NCBI RefSeq assembly: GCF_016711335.1
Contig: NZ_JADJTF010000001.1
Location: 2,418,001 to 2,482,000, forward strand
Origin: Thiofilum sp.
GTDB taxonomy: Bacteria > Pseudomonadota > Gammaproteobacteria > Thiotrichales > Thiotrichaceae
Direction of reading: 5' to 3'
Length of the DNA stretch: 64,000 bases
The translations under genes were made by a program, and so were the position numbers. Positions 8,551 to 17,322 of this stretch are shown in pieces. The first letter of the stretch is position 1. Every line of letters begins with the position of its first letter. The notes beneath the pieces are model-generated. The model saw only the letters and a program-made list of their open reading frames with translations, did not search any database and was not told the DNA's origin.

Positions 8551-8928
8551 TTAAAAACGTGTGCCAAAACTAGGATCTGTTTCATTACCGAGAGGGGGTA
8601 AGTTGGCTAGTTCGTGAATGGTAGACAGTGGGCCACTAGGAAACAGTTGATACAAATATTTTCTTCCCCCTTCCATCGCAAATTCTGCATCCAGCAGATC
8701 GGCTAATTCACGGGCATTTTCGCAATCATCACAGTGCTCATAAAAATCTAATACAAAATCAATCACCTCTTGGTGATCATCCGTGAGGTCTAGGTGATGC
8801 GCTTGAGCATTATGTTGAATGAGCTGATAGGTAGCAGGGGTCTTTAATTTAGGCAAGGGAGCGCGAGTTACCACCTCAGCGCGTGGGAACATTTCGTCTA
8901 AAGTAGCGGTATGAGCCATAGCAGACAT
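8551..8928 (-). CDS. DsrC/TusE-like protein lacking C-terminal cysteines
   Basis: A 125-residue protein. Residues 50-110 match the DsrC/TusE core: LTDDHQEVIDFVLDFYEHC, then a GGRKYLYQLFPSGP segment, which is the hallmark motif. In sulfite-reductase DsrC and in TusE the C-terminal arm ends with a conserved Cys. Here the arm reads LANLPPLGNETDPSFGTRF with no Cys, so it cannot carry a persulfide there. Cysteine-less DsrC paralogues are thought to be regulatory or of unknown role. ATG at 8928 follows an excellent GGAGGA site, which rules out longer starts. It is divergent from murA. Confidence 0.8.
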   Translation of the reverse strand: MSAMAHTATLDEMFPRAEVVTRAPLPKLKTPATYQLIQHNAQAHHLDLTDDHQEVIDFVLDFYEHCDDCENARELADLLDAEFAMEGGRKYLYQLFPSGPLSTIHELANLPPLGNETDPSFGTRF

Positions 8929-9125
8929 TAGTATCCTCCTTTTTTTAATAACTAGCGGTAGTTGAGTTAAATACTCAACCTTAAAGCTACGCCGAGCCTT
9001 TGCAGGGGTCAAGGCTGGTGAAGAGATACTCCTTACTGCGGAAAACTTGATAGTTTCGTGAAACTGCCCGCATTTTTGGTTATGATTGCCCCTTTTCATA
9101 GCGCTGATGCTGGATGAGCTAGACC

Positions 9126-10385
9126 ATGCAAAAATTCTTGATTGAAGGTGGGGTCGCCTTGGAGGGCGAAGTTGAAATTTCGGGAGCTAAAAATGCCGTT
9201 CTGCCCTTGTTGGCAGCTACTTTATTAGCTAGTACCCCCATGACCATTCGCAATGTACCGCGTTTAAAGGATGTAAGCACCTTAGCGGCGGTGATTGCGG
9301 GTATGGGTGTCACCCTGAATACCGATGAACATAATAATATTCATACGGACACCTCCACGATTCATACCTTTAAAGCGCCTTATGAATTAGTTCGCACTAT
9401 GCGAGCCTCGATTTTAGTCTTAGGGCCTATGGTGGCGCGTTTTGGTGAAGCCGAAGTGTCACTCCCCGGCGGCTGCGCGATTGGTGATCGTCCGGTCAAT
9501 CTGCATCTCATGGGCTTAGAGGCAATGGGCGCAGAAATTGTAGTCGAGGAAGGCTATATTCGCGCCAAAGCTAAACGCCTCAAAGGTGCGCGTATTGTGA
9601 TGGATATTGTCAGTGTCACGGGGACTGAAAATCTACTAATGGCGGCGGTACTGGCTGAAGGGACGACTGTATTAGAAAATGCAGCGCGTGAACCGGAAGT
9701 GGTCGATTTGGCGAACTGCCTAGTCCAAATGGGCGCCAAGATCGAAGGCATTGGCTCTTCTAAAATCACGGTTGAAGGAGTCGAGAGCTTAACAGGTTGT
9801 GATTACACCGTGCTCCCTGACCGTATTGAGACAGGTACTTATCTAGCCGCCGCCGCGATTACGGGGGGGCGAGTCAAAGCGCTCAAAGCAGCGCCTGATA
9901 CGCTGGATGCGGTATTACAAAAATTCCGCGAAGCCGGAGCTTTAGTTGAAACGGGTGCGGACTGGATTGAGCTGGATATGCGCGGTCGCACCTTAAAAGC
10001 GGTGGATATTCGTACTGACCCTTATCCCGCTTTTCCCACCGATATGCAGGCGCAATTCATGGCGATGAATGCGTGCTCGCAGGGCATTGGCGTGATTGTC
10101 GAGACTATCTTTGAAAATCGCATGATGCATGTCGCTGAATTGAAACGTTTAGGGGCGAATATCCGCTTAGAGGGCAATACGGCGATTGTAGCCGGTATGC
10201 CGAATCTAAAAGGTGCTCCCGTCATGGCAACTGACTTACGTGCTTCAGCTTGTTTGATTTTGGCAGGCTTAGCCGCGCAGGGTAAGACCTTGGTAGATCG
10301 TATTTATCACACGGATCGAGGTTATGAGCGTATTGAGCAAAAGCTTGCACAGTTGGGCGCTAAGATTACGCGAGTGAATGAGTGA
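9126..10385 (+). CDS. murA: UDP-N-acetylglucosamine 1-carboxyvinyltransferase
   Basis: A 419-residue cytoplasmic enzyme. It transfers enolpyruvate from PEP to UDP-GlcNAc, the first committed step of peptidoglycan synthesis. The EPSP-synthase-like fold is seen from SGAKNAVLPL near the N-terminus. The catalytic, fosfomycin-sensitive Cys lies in LPGGCAIGDRPVNLH near residue 117, and RAS appears near the C-terminus. Length is typical. It is the first gene of an operon and overlaps hisG by TGATG. Confidence 0.97.
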   Translation: MQKFLIEGGVALEGEVEISGAKNAVLPLLAATLLASTPMTIRNVPRLKDVSTLAAVIAGMGVTLNTDEHNNIHTDTSTIHTFKAPYELVRTMRASILVLGPMVARFGEAEVSLPGGCAIGDRPVNLHLMGLEAMGAEIVVEEGYIRAKAKRLKGARIVMDIVSVTGTENLLMAAVLAEGTTVLENAAREPEVVDLANCLVQMGAKIEGIGSSKITVEGVESLTGCDYTVLPDRIETGTYLAAAAITGGRVKALKAAPDTLDAVLQKFREAGALVETGADWIELDMRGRTLKAVDIRTDPYPAFPTDMQAQFMAMNACSQGIGVIVETIFENRMMHVAELKRLGANIRLEGNTAIVAGMPNLKGAPVMATDLRASACLILAGLAAQGKTLVDRIYHTDRGYERIEQKLAQLGAKITRVNE

Positions 10386-11023
10386 TGAAAGATAAACTCA
10401 CCATAGCCTTATCCAAGGGGCGTATTTTTAAAGATACTGTTCCCCTGTTGAAAGTGGCTGGTATTGAGCCACTCGATGATCCTGAAACCAGCCGTAAACT
10501 GATTCTCGATACCAATCATCCTGATGTGAAAATCGTCATTATCCGCGCTACCGATGTGCCTACCTATGTGCAATATGGGGCGGCTGATATGGGAGTAGCG
10601 GGTAAAGATGTCTTGATGGAGCACGGTGGACAGGATATTTACGAAGTGCTCGATCTTAAAATTGCTAACTGTAAATTGATGGTAGCGGGTTTTACGGATC
10701 GTCCTTTACCTAAAGAGCATTTAAAAGTCGCCACTAAGTTTGTGAATTGTGCGCGGCATTATTTTGCTGGCCAAGGTCGGCAAGTAGACATTATTAAATT
10801 ATACGGCTCGATGGAATTAGCGCCTTTGGTAGGATTAGCCGATTGTATTGTCGATTTAGTCGATACGGGCAATACCTTACGCGCCAATGGATTAGAGCCT
10901 TTAGAGCATATGGCAGACATTAGTTCCCGTTTAATTGTGAACAAAGCGTCTATGAGATTAAAACACGAGCGCATTCAAAAGCTGATTAATCACATTGAAG
11001 CCGCTGTGCAAGTAAAGAGATAA
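10385..11023 (+). CDS. hisG: ATP phosphoribosyltransferase, short form
   Basis: A 212-residue catalytic subunit for the first step of histidine synthesis (ATP + PRPP to phosphoribosyl-ATP). It starts MKDKLTIALSKGRIF and carries the PRPP-binding signature in IVDLVDTGNTLRANGL. It lacks the C-terminal regulatory domain of long HisG, so by family knowledge it should need HisZ, which is not in this window. ATG at 10385 overlaps the murA stop, implying translational coupling. Confidence 0.95.
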   Translation: MKDKLTIALSKGRIFKDTVPLLKVAGIEPLDDPETSRKLILDTNHPDVKIVIIRATDVPTYVQYGAADMGVAGKDVLMEHGGQDIYEVLDLKIANCKLMVAGFTDRPLPKEHLKVATKFVNCARHYFAGQGRQVDIIKLYGSMELAPLVGLADCIVDLVDTGNTLRANGLEPLEHMADISSRLIVNKASMRLKHERIQKLINHIEAAVQVKR

Positions 11024-11025
11024 GC

Positions 11026-12093
11026 ATGAAATATTTAACCGATGACTTGCGTATTGTAGGTATGCACGAATTAATTGCACCCGTAGAGCTATTGCGTGAT
11101 CTTCCTTTAAACGAAGATGCGTCAATGTTGGTTTTTAATGCCCGCCAAGAGGCCCATGACATTATTCACGGTCAAGATGATCGTTTATTAGTGGTGGTCG
11201 GACCTTGTTCCATCCATGATGTGGATGCGGCCCTAGAATATGCAGGACGCTTAAAAGTATTGCGCGAAAAGCTCAAAGCAGATTTGCATATTATTATGCG
11301 CGTCTATTTTGAAAAGCCGCGTACTACGGTGGGCTGGAAAGGCTTAATTAATGACCCTGATCTCGATAATAGTTTCCATATTAATAAAGGTCTGCGTCTA
11401 GCTCGTCAGTTATTACTCGATTTAGCTAAGCAAGGTATGCCTGCTGCCACGGAATATCTGGATTTAATCAGCCCGCAATATATTGCCGATTTAATTAGCT
11501 GGGCAGCGATTGGTGCAAGGACGACTGAAAGCCAAGGGCATCGTGAATTATCCTCAGGTATTTCGTGCCCGATTGGGTTTAAAAATGGCACGTATGGCAA
11601 TCTGAATATTGCGGTCGATGCGATTGCTGCTGCTTCCCGTCCCCATCATTTCTTGTCTGTCACCAAAGAGGGGCGCACTGCGATTTTTGCCACACGCGGG
11701 AATGAAGATTGCCATGTAATTCTGCGTGGTGGGCGTGAGCCTAATTATGATGCAGCTAGCGTACAAGCGGCGGTAGATGCCTTAGTCAAAGCTAAGCTAC
11801 CCCCTTATCTAATGGTCGATTTCAGCCACGCCAATAGTAATAAAGACTATCGCCGTCAACCTGAAGTCGCCAATAGCGTGGCGGAGCAAATCGCCTCTGG
11901 TTCTAAAGCCATTACTGGAGTGATGATTGAGAGCCATTTGGTAGAAGGCAATCAAAAAGCCGACGGCAAAAAACGTGAAGAGTTAGTGTATGGTCAAAGT
12001 ATTACCGATGCCTGCATTAATTGGGATACTACCGCGCAAGTGCTAGAGCAATTAGCCGAAGCGGTGCGCCAACGTAGGAGAGTCAATGCATGA
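11026..12093 (+). CDS. 3-deoxy-7-phosphoheptulonate synthase, class I
   Basis: A 355-residue DAHP synthase of the AroF/G/H type. It condenses PEP with erythrose-4-phosphate at the entry to aromatic amino acid synthesis. Diagnostic motifs are VVVGPCSIHD near residue 60, YFEKPRTTVGWKGLINDP near 95, GARTTESQ(G)HRELSSG near 165 and the metal-binding DFSHANSNKD near 265. It begins two bases after the hisG stop and ends in an ATGA overlap with hisD, so it is embedded in a histidine operon. I cannot tell which aromatic acid inhibits it. Confidence 0.95.
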   Translation: MKYLTDDLRIVGMHELIAPVELLRDLPLNEDASMLVFNARQEAHDIIHGQDDRLLVVVGPCSIHDVDAALEYAGRLKVLREKLKADLHIIMRVYFEKPRTTVGWKGLINDPDLDNSFHINKGLRLARQLLLDLAKQGMPAATEYLDLISPQYIADLISWAAIGARTTESQGHRELSSGISCPIGFKNGTYGNLNIAVDAIAAASRPHHFLSVTKEGRTAIFATRGNEDCHVILRGGREPNYDAASVQAAVDALVKAKLPPYLMVDFSHANSNKDYRRQPEVANSVAEQIASGSKAITGVMIESHLVEGNQKADGKKREELVYGQSITDACINWDTTAQVLEQLAEAVRQRRRVNA

Positions 12094-13385
12094 CTAGGGT
12101 ACGAGAATTAAATTCCACTGCTCCCAGCTTTTGGCAAGACTTACAACAGCTATTAGCTTGGGAAAGTGTTTCAGACGATGCGGTATTTAATACCGTGAAT
12201 GGTATTTTGAAAGACGTGCGTACTCGCGGCGATGCGGCGGTGGTGGACTACACCAATCGCTTTGATCGTATGCAGGTCAGCAGTATGAGTGAGCTAGAAA
12301 TACCCTTAGCTCGCTTACAGCAAGCTCTGGCTAATTTGCCCGCTGAACAACGTTCTGCCTTAGAGCAAGCCGCTAAGCGTATTAAAGCCTATGCTGAGCG
12401 CCAAAAGCTGGAGTCATGGAGCTATGTTGAGGCGGATGGTACGTTACTCGGTCAACAGGTGAGCTGTTTAGATCGGGTGGGGTTATATGTGCCCGGTGGT
12501 AAGGCGGCTTATCCGTCTTCGGTACTAATGAACGCTATCCCTGCCAAAGTTGCAGGTGTTCCCGAATTAATTATGGTAGTTCCGACCCCAGCGGGTGAAG
12601 TGAATGAGCTGGTATTAGCCGCCGCCGCGATTGCTAATGTGGATCGTGTATTTGCTATCGGTGGCGCTCAAGCAGTGGCTGCTTTAGCGTATGGTACAGA
12701 AACGGTTCCCGCAGTAGATAAGATCGTAGGCCCCGGCAATATTTATGTGGCGACCGCTAAGCGTATGGTCTACGGCACGGTGGGCATTGATATGATCGCA
12801 GGGCCTTCGGAAATTCTGGTGGTGTGTGATGGTAAAACCAACCCTGATTGGATTGCTATGGATTTATTCTCACAAGCCGAGCACGATGAAGATGCTCAAG
12901 CCATTCTAGTCTGTCCTGATGCCGCCTTTATTGAACAAGTCAAAGCTAGCATTAATAAGCTCGTTGAAACCATGCCACGTAAGGACATTATTAATACCTC
13001 ACTGGAGGGACGCGGAGCTTTGATTCTGGTTAAAGACATGGCTGAAGCGGTTGAGGTTGCGAATTACATTGCACCAGAGCACTTAGAATTATCGGTGGAT
13101 AATGCGCGTGAAGTGGCTCAACAAATTCGTCATGCGGGAGCTATCTTTATGGGACGTTATACCGCTGAGGCTCTAGGAGATTATTGTGCTGGACCTAATC
13201 ACGTATTGCCTACTTCGCGCACGGCACGTTTTTCTAGTCCTTTAGGGGTGTATGATTTCCAAAAACGCTCCTCATTAATTGATTGCTCGGCTGTGGGGGC
13301 ATCTAGTTTAGGTAAGATTGCTTCCGTATTGGCGCGGGGTGAGGGTTTAATCGCTCATGCGTGCTCGGCTGAGTATCGGATTTAA
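12090..13385 (+). CDS. hisD: Histidinol dehydrogenase
   Basis: A 431-residue zinc enzyme that oxidises histidinol to histidine in two NAD-dependent steps. Signatures visible are GLYVPGGKAAYPSSVLMNAIPAKVAG (first portion), IDMIAGPSEILVV, the zinc-site region FSQAEHDEDAQAI and EHLELSV. Length is typical. Its ATG overlaps the DAHP synthase stop codon. It is the last gene of murA-hisG-DAHP synthase-hisD; a dispersed repeat and then a strong bidirectional terminator follow. Confidence 0.97.
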   Translation: MTRVRELNSTAPSFWQDLQQLLAWESVSDDAVFNTVNGILKDVRTRGDAAVVDYTNRFDRMQVSSMSELEIPLARLQQALANLPAEQRSALEQAAKRIKAYAERQKLESWSYVEADGTLLGQQVSCLDRVGLYVPGGKAAYPSSVLMNAIPAKVAGVPELIMVVPTPAGEVNELVLAAAAIANVDRVFAIGGAQAVAALAYGTETVPAVDKIVGPGNIYVATAKRMVYGTVGIDMIAGPSEILVVCDGKTNPDWIAMDLFSQAEHDEDAQAILVCPDAAFIEQVKASINKLVETMPRKDIINTSLEGRGALILVKDMAEAVEVANYIAPEHLELSVDNAREVAQQIRHAGAIFMGRYTAEALGDYCAGPNHVLPTSRTARFSSPLGVYDFQKRSSLIDCSAVGASSLGKIASVLARGEGLIAHACSAEYRI

Positions 13386-13389
13386 TAGT

Positions 13390-13521
13390 TAAGTAGTCAT
13401 ACAAAAGCTATCGAGCATTGCTTCAGCAGTCGCTGTGAATACATCCTTGTACGCTTCAAGGCGGCATCCGTGCCGCCAAGACTGCTCCAGAAATACTCGA
13501 TAACTTTGATTCAAGTACTTA
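13390..13521 (-). repeat. 132-bp dispersed palindromic repeat, copy B
   Basis: In reverse orientation relative to copy A. Ends TAAGTA (13390) and TACTTA (13521); inner arms AAAGCTATCGAG and CTCGATAACTTT pair with one mismatch. The central hairpin is GGCGGCA-tccg-TGCCGCC. It starts five bases after the hisD stop. Confidence 0.9.
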
Positions 13522-13543
13522 GCTACTAAAAAACCACTGAAAG

Positions 13544-13569
13544 CAAAAGGGAGCCTAGGCTCCCTTTTG
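13544..13569. terminator. Bidirectional intrinsic terminator
   Basis: A perfect 12-bp stem, CAAAAGGGAGCC with GGCTCCCTTTTG, and a two-base loop. A-rich and T-rich flanks on the arms serve both strands. It sits between hisD (+) and the convergent 1134-residue protein gene (-). Confidence 0.85.
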
Positions 13570-13593
13570 TTTGGTTAGGTGAGTGAGATTAGC

Positions 13594-16500
13594 TTAAACA
13601 AACTTACCATTCACACTAGAGCCAATGGTGCTATTACCATAAACCACTGAACCAGTGCCACCTAAGTTACCAGTGATGCTGATAGGGCGACCTAAGGTTT
13701 GAGTCAGCATATTAATTAAGCTATTTACTCCCTGTGGTGAGGTAAGTAGCGCATTGAGGCGGGTATTGCTGATACCAAGACCATTAAACAATCCTGCTAA
13801 TTCAGTCGCTGGCATGGCTAGATTAGTGGCTAAGCTATTCAATACTTGCATAGCGCTGGTATTTAAACCGCTGATCGTCACATTGCCAGTAGCATTAATG
13901 GTATTACCAGAAACATTGGACGTATTAGTCACAGTGGTGCTGGTGGTTGGTGCTGTCGTGGTGCTAGTTGTACTGGTAGCACTGGTGCTTGGGGTCGTAG
14001 TTGTGCTAGTAACACTAGCGCTAGTTTGACCTTGACCACTCATCGCTTGCGTCACTAAGCCCATTAAAGTACTTAAACCGCTAGGTGTGCTGAGTAGGGT
14101 ATTCAATTGGCTAGAGCTAATACCTAAACCATTAAACATTGATACTAAGTCAGCAACTTGCATTCCCATGCCAGTGGCTAAAGTAGTTAAGGTACTTAAT
14201 GTGGCACTATCTAAACCTGCTAGACCTGTACTAGCTGTAGTTGAACCTGTGCTGCTAGTGCTAGTTGGGCTGGTGCTAGTAGTACTGGTAGTTGTAGTGG
14301 TTGAAACCGGTGTTGTACCAGTGCTGCTAGTAGTACTGGTGCTAGTAGTGGTACTAGGTGTTACAGGTTGTCCACTTGCAGCTTGAGTTAATAGACCCAT
14401 CAAGTTATTCAAACCCTCTGGTGTACTGAGTAAGCTATTTAATTGTGCAGTGCTAATCCCTAAGCTATTAAATAAGCCTGCTAATGCATCAGCAGACATA
14501 CCTAAACCGGAGGCTAGACTCGTTAAAGTAGCTGTCGCTTCGGTGCTTAAGGTAGTGGAGCTAGTAGTAGTACTGGTAGTAGTGCCCGTTGTGGCAGAAC
14601 CAGAAGTTGTACCTGTAGTCGCTCCGGTTGTGGTAGAACCAGAAGTTGTACCTGTAGTAGTTCCTGTCGTGGTGGTTCCAGTAGTAGTGCCTGAGGTAGT
14701 AGTGGTACTAGGTGTGGTTGTTTGACCACTAGCAGCTTGAGTTAATAAACCCATTAAGCTATTCAGACCGTCAGGAGTACTTAGTAAGGTATTTAGCTGA
14801 GCAGTGGTGATACCAATGCTATTAAATAAGCTTACTAGAGCAGTAGGTTGCATACCTAAACTAGAGGCTAGGCTCGTTAAAGTCGCAGTGGCTTCAGTAC
14901 TTAATGTAGTAGAACTAGTGGTTGAGCCAGAGCCAGTAGTAGAACCTGTTGTTGATCCAGAAGTTGTACCTGTGCTAGAGCCAGCAGTCGTTGAACCCGT
15001 GGTTGATCCTGAAGTAGTGGAGCCAGTCGTTGATCCAGAAGTAGTAGAGCCTGTTGTTGTACCGCTGGTAGAGCCACCTGTGCTACCTGTAGTAGGGCCT
15101 TGAGATAAAATTTCAGTCAAAGCACTCATCAGTGCATTAACACCTTCTGGACTACTGAGTAATAGGGTGAGTTGATCAGCACTCAGCCCGACACTAGCAA
15201 AAATACTCATTAAATCTGCCGCAGAGATACCAATGCTGGTTGCTAAGCTAGTCACCACGGCATTCAGATCAATGGGATTAGTAGAGCCTGTACCTGAGGT
15301 AGATCCAGTACCAGTAGTTGAACCCGTCCCTGAGGTAGAACCGGTTCCAGTGGTTGATCCAGTACCTGTTGTAGAGCCGCTACCAGTAGTGCTGCCGGGA
15401 ACAGTCGTACCCACAGGACGTGAGCCGTTAATAATGAAGTTAGCTGAGGCAGTACTATTGCCGGGGTGTTGTAATACATTGCCTAAAATAACGTTGGTAT
15501 CGTTATTAGGACCTGCGTAAATGGTTTTACCGTCTAAGTTTAAGTCAGTATTTTTATAACCATTTAGAATATAGTTTACGTTACCACCGCTATTACCTAA
15601 CGCGGTTAACACAGCGGATAACACTAAATTAGGGTCGTTATTCGGGCCTGCTGCGATGACATTATTATTTCCATTAGCATCCCCTGCCCACATTAAAGCA
15701 GTACCATTTTGAGTTAAGGCTTGTGCATTCGTGCCATAAGTTTGAGTAGTAGCTTTGGTAAAGTCTACTGCTACGGTTTTATCATCCATGATAGTCACAG
15801 GCGCTTTAGTCATTACGCCTAAGTGATTGCGATGGGTTAAGGAGATGAAGTAATCGCCTTCTGGAATATCTTTAAAGCTCAATACAGGGTTATTAGTGGC
15901 TGCATTCGCTACATCACCATCACGTTGTAGAACAGCAGCTTGGCGCGTAATGATTTTAGAAGGATCGTTTTTATCACGTAATTCCACCATCACCCAATCG
16001 ACAGGTGCATCATTGCCAGTAGTTGATGCGGTAGCAGCGGATAAGGTCTCACTTCCATTATAACCCATGCTGGTATAGGGTTGGTTAGCGGGTAAAAAGC
16101 CTTGAGTGCGTAAATCATCACGCATTAAACCATTGGCTGAATTATAAGCACCTTGTAATAAGCCTTTTACCTGAACAGTGACCGTACCACCACTAACAGT
16201 AGGAGGAGGAACGACTTCAGTAGGAATAGGTTTCGGTGCTGGTGCGGGAACAGGTGTTGGTACAGGGATCGGTGCAGGTACTGGTTTAGGCGCTGGCACA
16301 GGGGCAGGCACTGGTACAGGAATCGGTGCAGGGACGGGCACTGGTTTAGGCGCGGGTTGTGGCGCTGCATTTTTAATAGTGACCGTGACATCATTATAGT
16401 CTTTATCATTAGGTGCTTTAGAGCCAGTACGATCCTCGAAAGCCATAACAATAGTGCCATCAGTGGTGATATTAACCTTTACCCCATTATTACTGGCACT

Positions 16501-16998
16501 AGCGATAGAACCTTGGGTTTGGTTGTACAAACGCACATTATTGGGATCTAGTTTGATGCTAGGAGGGTTTCTAGGGTCAAGCGTTTTCCATTGACCGGTG
16601 CTGTCTTGGTATTGGATAACATTGTTATCGGCAGTGCGACCATCTACCGTGATGCTCACAGTAGGTTTACCTGCAATCGTAGTGCCTGTCACAATTACCG
16701 GACTAGGAGTGGGCGCAGGAGTGGGGGTAGTAGTGCTATTGGGGCTAACATTACTAGGTTTAGGAGAGCTACCACTGGTAACACCACCTAATAAGGAGCT
16801 ACCCATACCTGTAACTTGACCTAACAGCGATCCCGCTAAATTTTGCACACTCCCAAATAAACCACCTGAGCTTTGAGTAGTAATAGGGGAGGAGGTATTA
16901 CAACGATTAGTCGTAGTGGGGACTGGAGCAGGTGCTGGAGTACGAGTACTTTGTGTAGTACGAGTGCCAGAACCAAAAATATTAAATAGGTTAAACAT
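13594..16998 (-). CDS. Large Ser/Thr-rich repeat protein, putative surface/structural
   Basis: A 1134-residue protein of unknown function. Residues 175-210 contain an AFEDRTG...NDKDYNDVTVTI motif like Ca-binding DUF4114-type modules. Residues 212-262 are a (P-x)n spacer. Residues 272-330 carry an LQGAYN...LRTQGFLPANQPY module, and 437-510 hold two dockerin-like Asp/Asn loops (GDANGNNN, DLNLDG). Five helical repeats of about 57 residues follow (near 577, 699, 817, 929 and 1046), joined by Thr/Ser/Gly linkers. No signal peptide or membrane helix is visible, which is odd for such a composition. AAGGAGC precedes the ATG. An adhesin, sheath or matrix role is inference. Confidence 0.8.
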   Translation of the reverse strand: MFNLFNIFGSGTRTTQSTRTPAPAPVPTTTNRCNTSSPITTQSSGGLFGSVQNLAGSLLGQVTGMGSSLLGGVTSGSSPKPSNVSPNSTTTPTPAPTPSPVIVTGTTIAGKPTVSITVDGRTADNNVIQYQDSTGQWKTLDPRNPPSIKLDPNNVRLYNQTQGSIASASNNGVKVNITTDGTIVMAFEDRTGSKAPNDKDYNDVTVTIKNAAPQPAPKPVPVPAPIPVPVPAPVPAPKPVPAPIPVPTPVPAPAPKPIPTEVVPPPTVSGGTVTVQVKGLLQGAYNSANGLMRDDLRTQGFLPANQPYTSMGYNGSETLSAATASTTGNDAPVDWVMVELRDKNDPSKIITRQAAVLQRDGDVANAATNNPVLSFKDIPEGDYFISLTHRNHLGVMTKAPVTIMDDKTVAVDFTKATTQTYGTNAQALTQNGTALMWAGDANGNNNVIAAGPNNDPNLVLSAVLTALGNSGGNVNYILNGYKNTDLNLDGKTIYAGPNNDTNVILGNVLQHPGNSTASANFIINGSRPVGTTVPGSTTGSGSTTGTGSTTGTGSTSGTGSTTGTGSTSGTGSTNPIDLNAVVTSLATSIGISAADLMSIFASVGLSADQLTLLLSSPEGVNALMSALTEILSQGPTTGSTGGSTSGTTTGSTTSGSTTGSTTSGSTTGSTTAGSSTGTTSGSTTGSTTGSGSTTSSTTLSTEATATLTSLASSLGMQPTALVSLFNSIGITTAQLNTLLSTPDGLNSLMGLLTQAASGQTTTPSTTTTSGTTTGTTTTGTTTGTTSGSTTTGATTGTTSGSATTGTTTSTTTSSTTLSTEATATLTSLASGLGMSADALAGLFNSLGISTAQLNSLLSTPEGLNNLMGLLTQAASGQPVTPSTTTSTSTTSSTGTTPVSTTTTTSTTSTSPTSTSSTGSTTASTGLAGLDSATLSTLTTLATGMGMQVADLVSMFNGLGISSSQLNTLLSTPSGLSTLMGLVTQAMSGQGQTSASVTSTTTTPSTSATSTTSTTTAPTTSTTVTNTSNVSGNTINATGNVTISGLNTSAMQVLNSLATNLAMPATELAGLFNGLGISNTRLNALLTSPQGVNSLINMLTQTLGRPISITGNLGGTGSVVYGNSTIGSSVNGKFV
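13687..15270 (-). repeat. Five ~57-residue helical repeats with Thr/Ser linkers
   Basis: Unit pattern: LTSLASxLGM, then a short helix, LFNSLGIS, xAQLNxLLSTPEGLNxLMGLLTQAASGQ. Copies lie at about 15270-15097, 14904-14725, 14550-14368, 14214-14032 and 13863-13687. Linkers are low-complexity (TTSGSTTGS-like) and differ in length. The two middle units are the most alike, suggesting internal duplication. Confidence 0.85.
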
Positions 16999-16999
16999 T

Positions 17000-17322
17000 A
17001 AGGTAGCTCCTTATTGTGATTTTTCACTAAGAATTGTTAATTAATTACGCACGGAGTTATTAGTGCTGCTCTTATAGTTTCTATTTATTCATATAATGGT
17101 AATTTTTATAATAGCAATTAGGATAAGCTGCATTTATAGGGATATGATCGGCAAGTAGTGCTAAAAAGTGTTGTTTTTTTAGGCTTTAAACGGCGGATTT
17201 TGGGTGGAGTGTGGAATAATGAGTCGTAAAATAAGAAGTTTCACAGGTTTTAATGACCCTGTGTCTGTATGGGAGTAGTTTAAGCACTAAGTGTAATCTA
17301 GAGACCTCAGCTACCTCTTTCT
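17000..17322. other. AT-rich divergent intergenic region
   Basis: About 320 bases separate the 1134-residue protein gene (-) from the DUF3299 lipoprotein gene (+). TATAAT hexamers occur at 17092 and 17107 on the plus strand, but neither has a convincing -35 box. The region presumably holds both promoters; no other structure is evident. Confidence 0.5.

Noticed and set aside
13754..16819. Several long open frames on the plus strand opposite the 1134-residue protein, rich in Val and Gly
   Set aside because: They mirror the Thr/Ser and Pro repeats of the minus-strand gene, lack ribosome sites and have low-complexity valine runs typical of antisense shadows.
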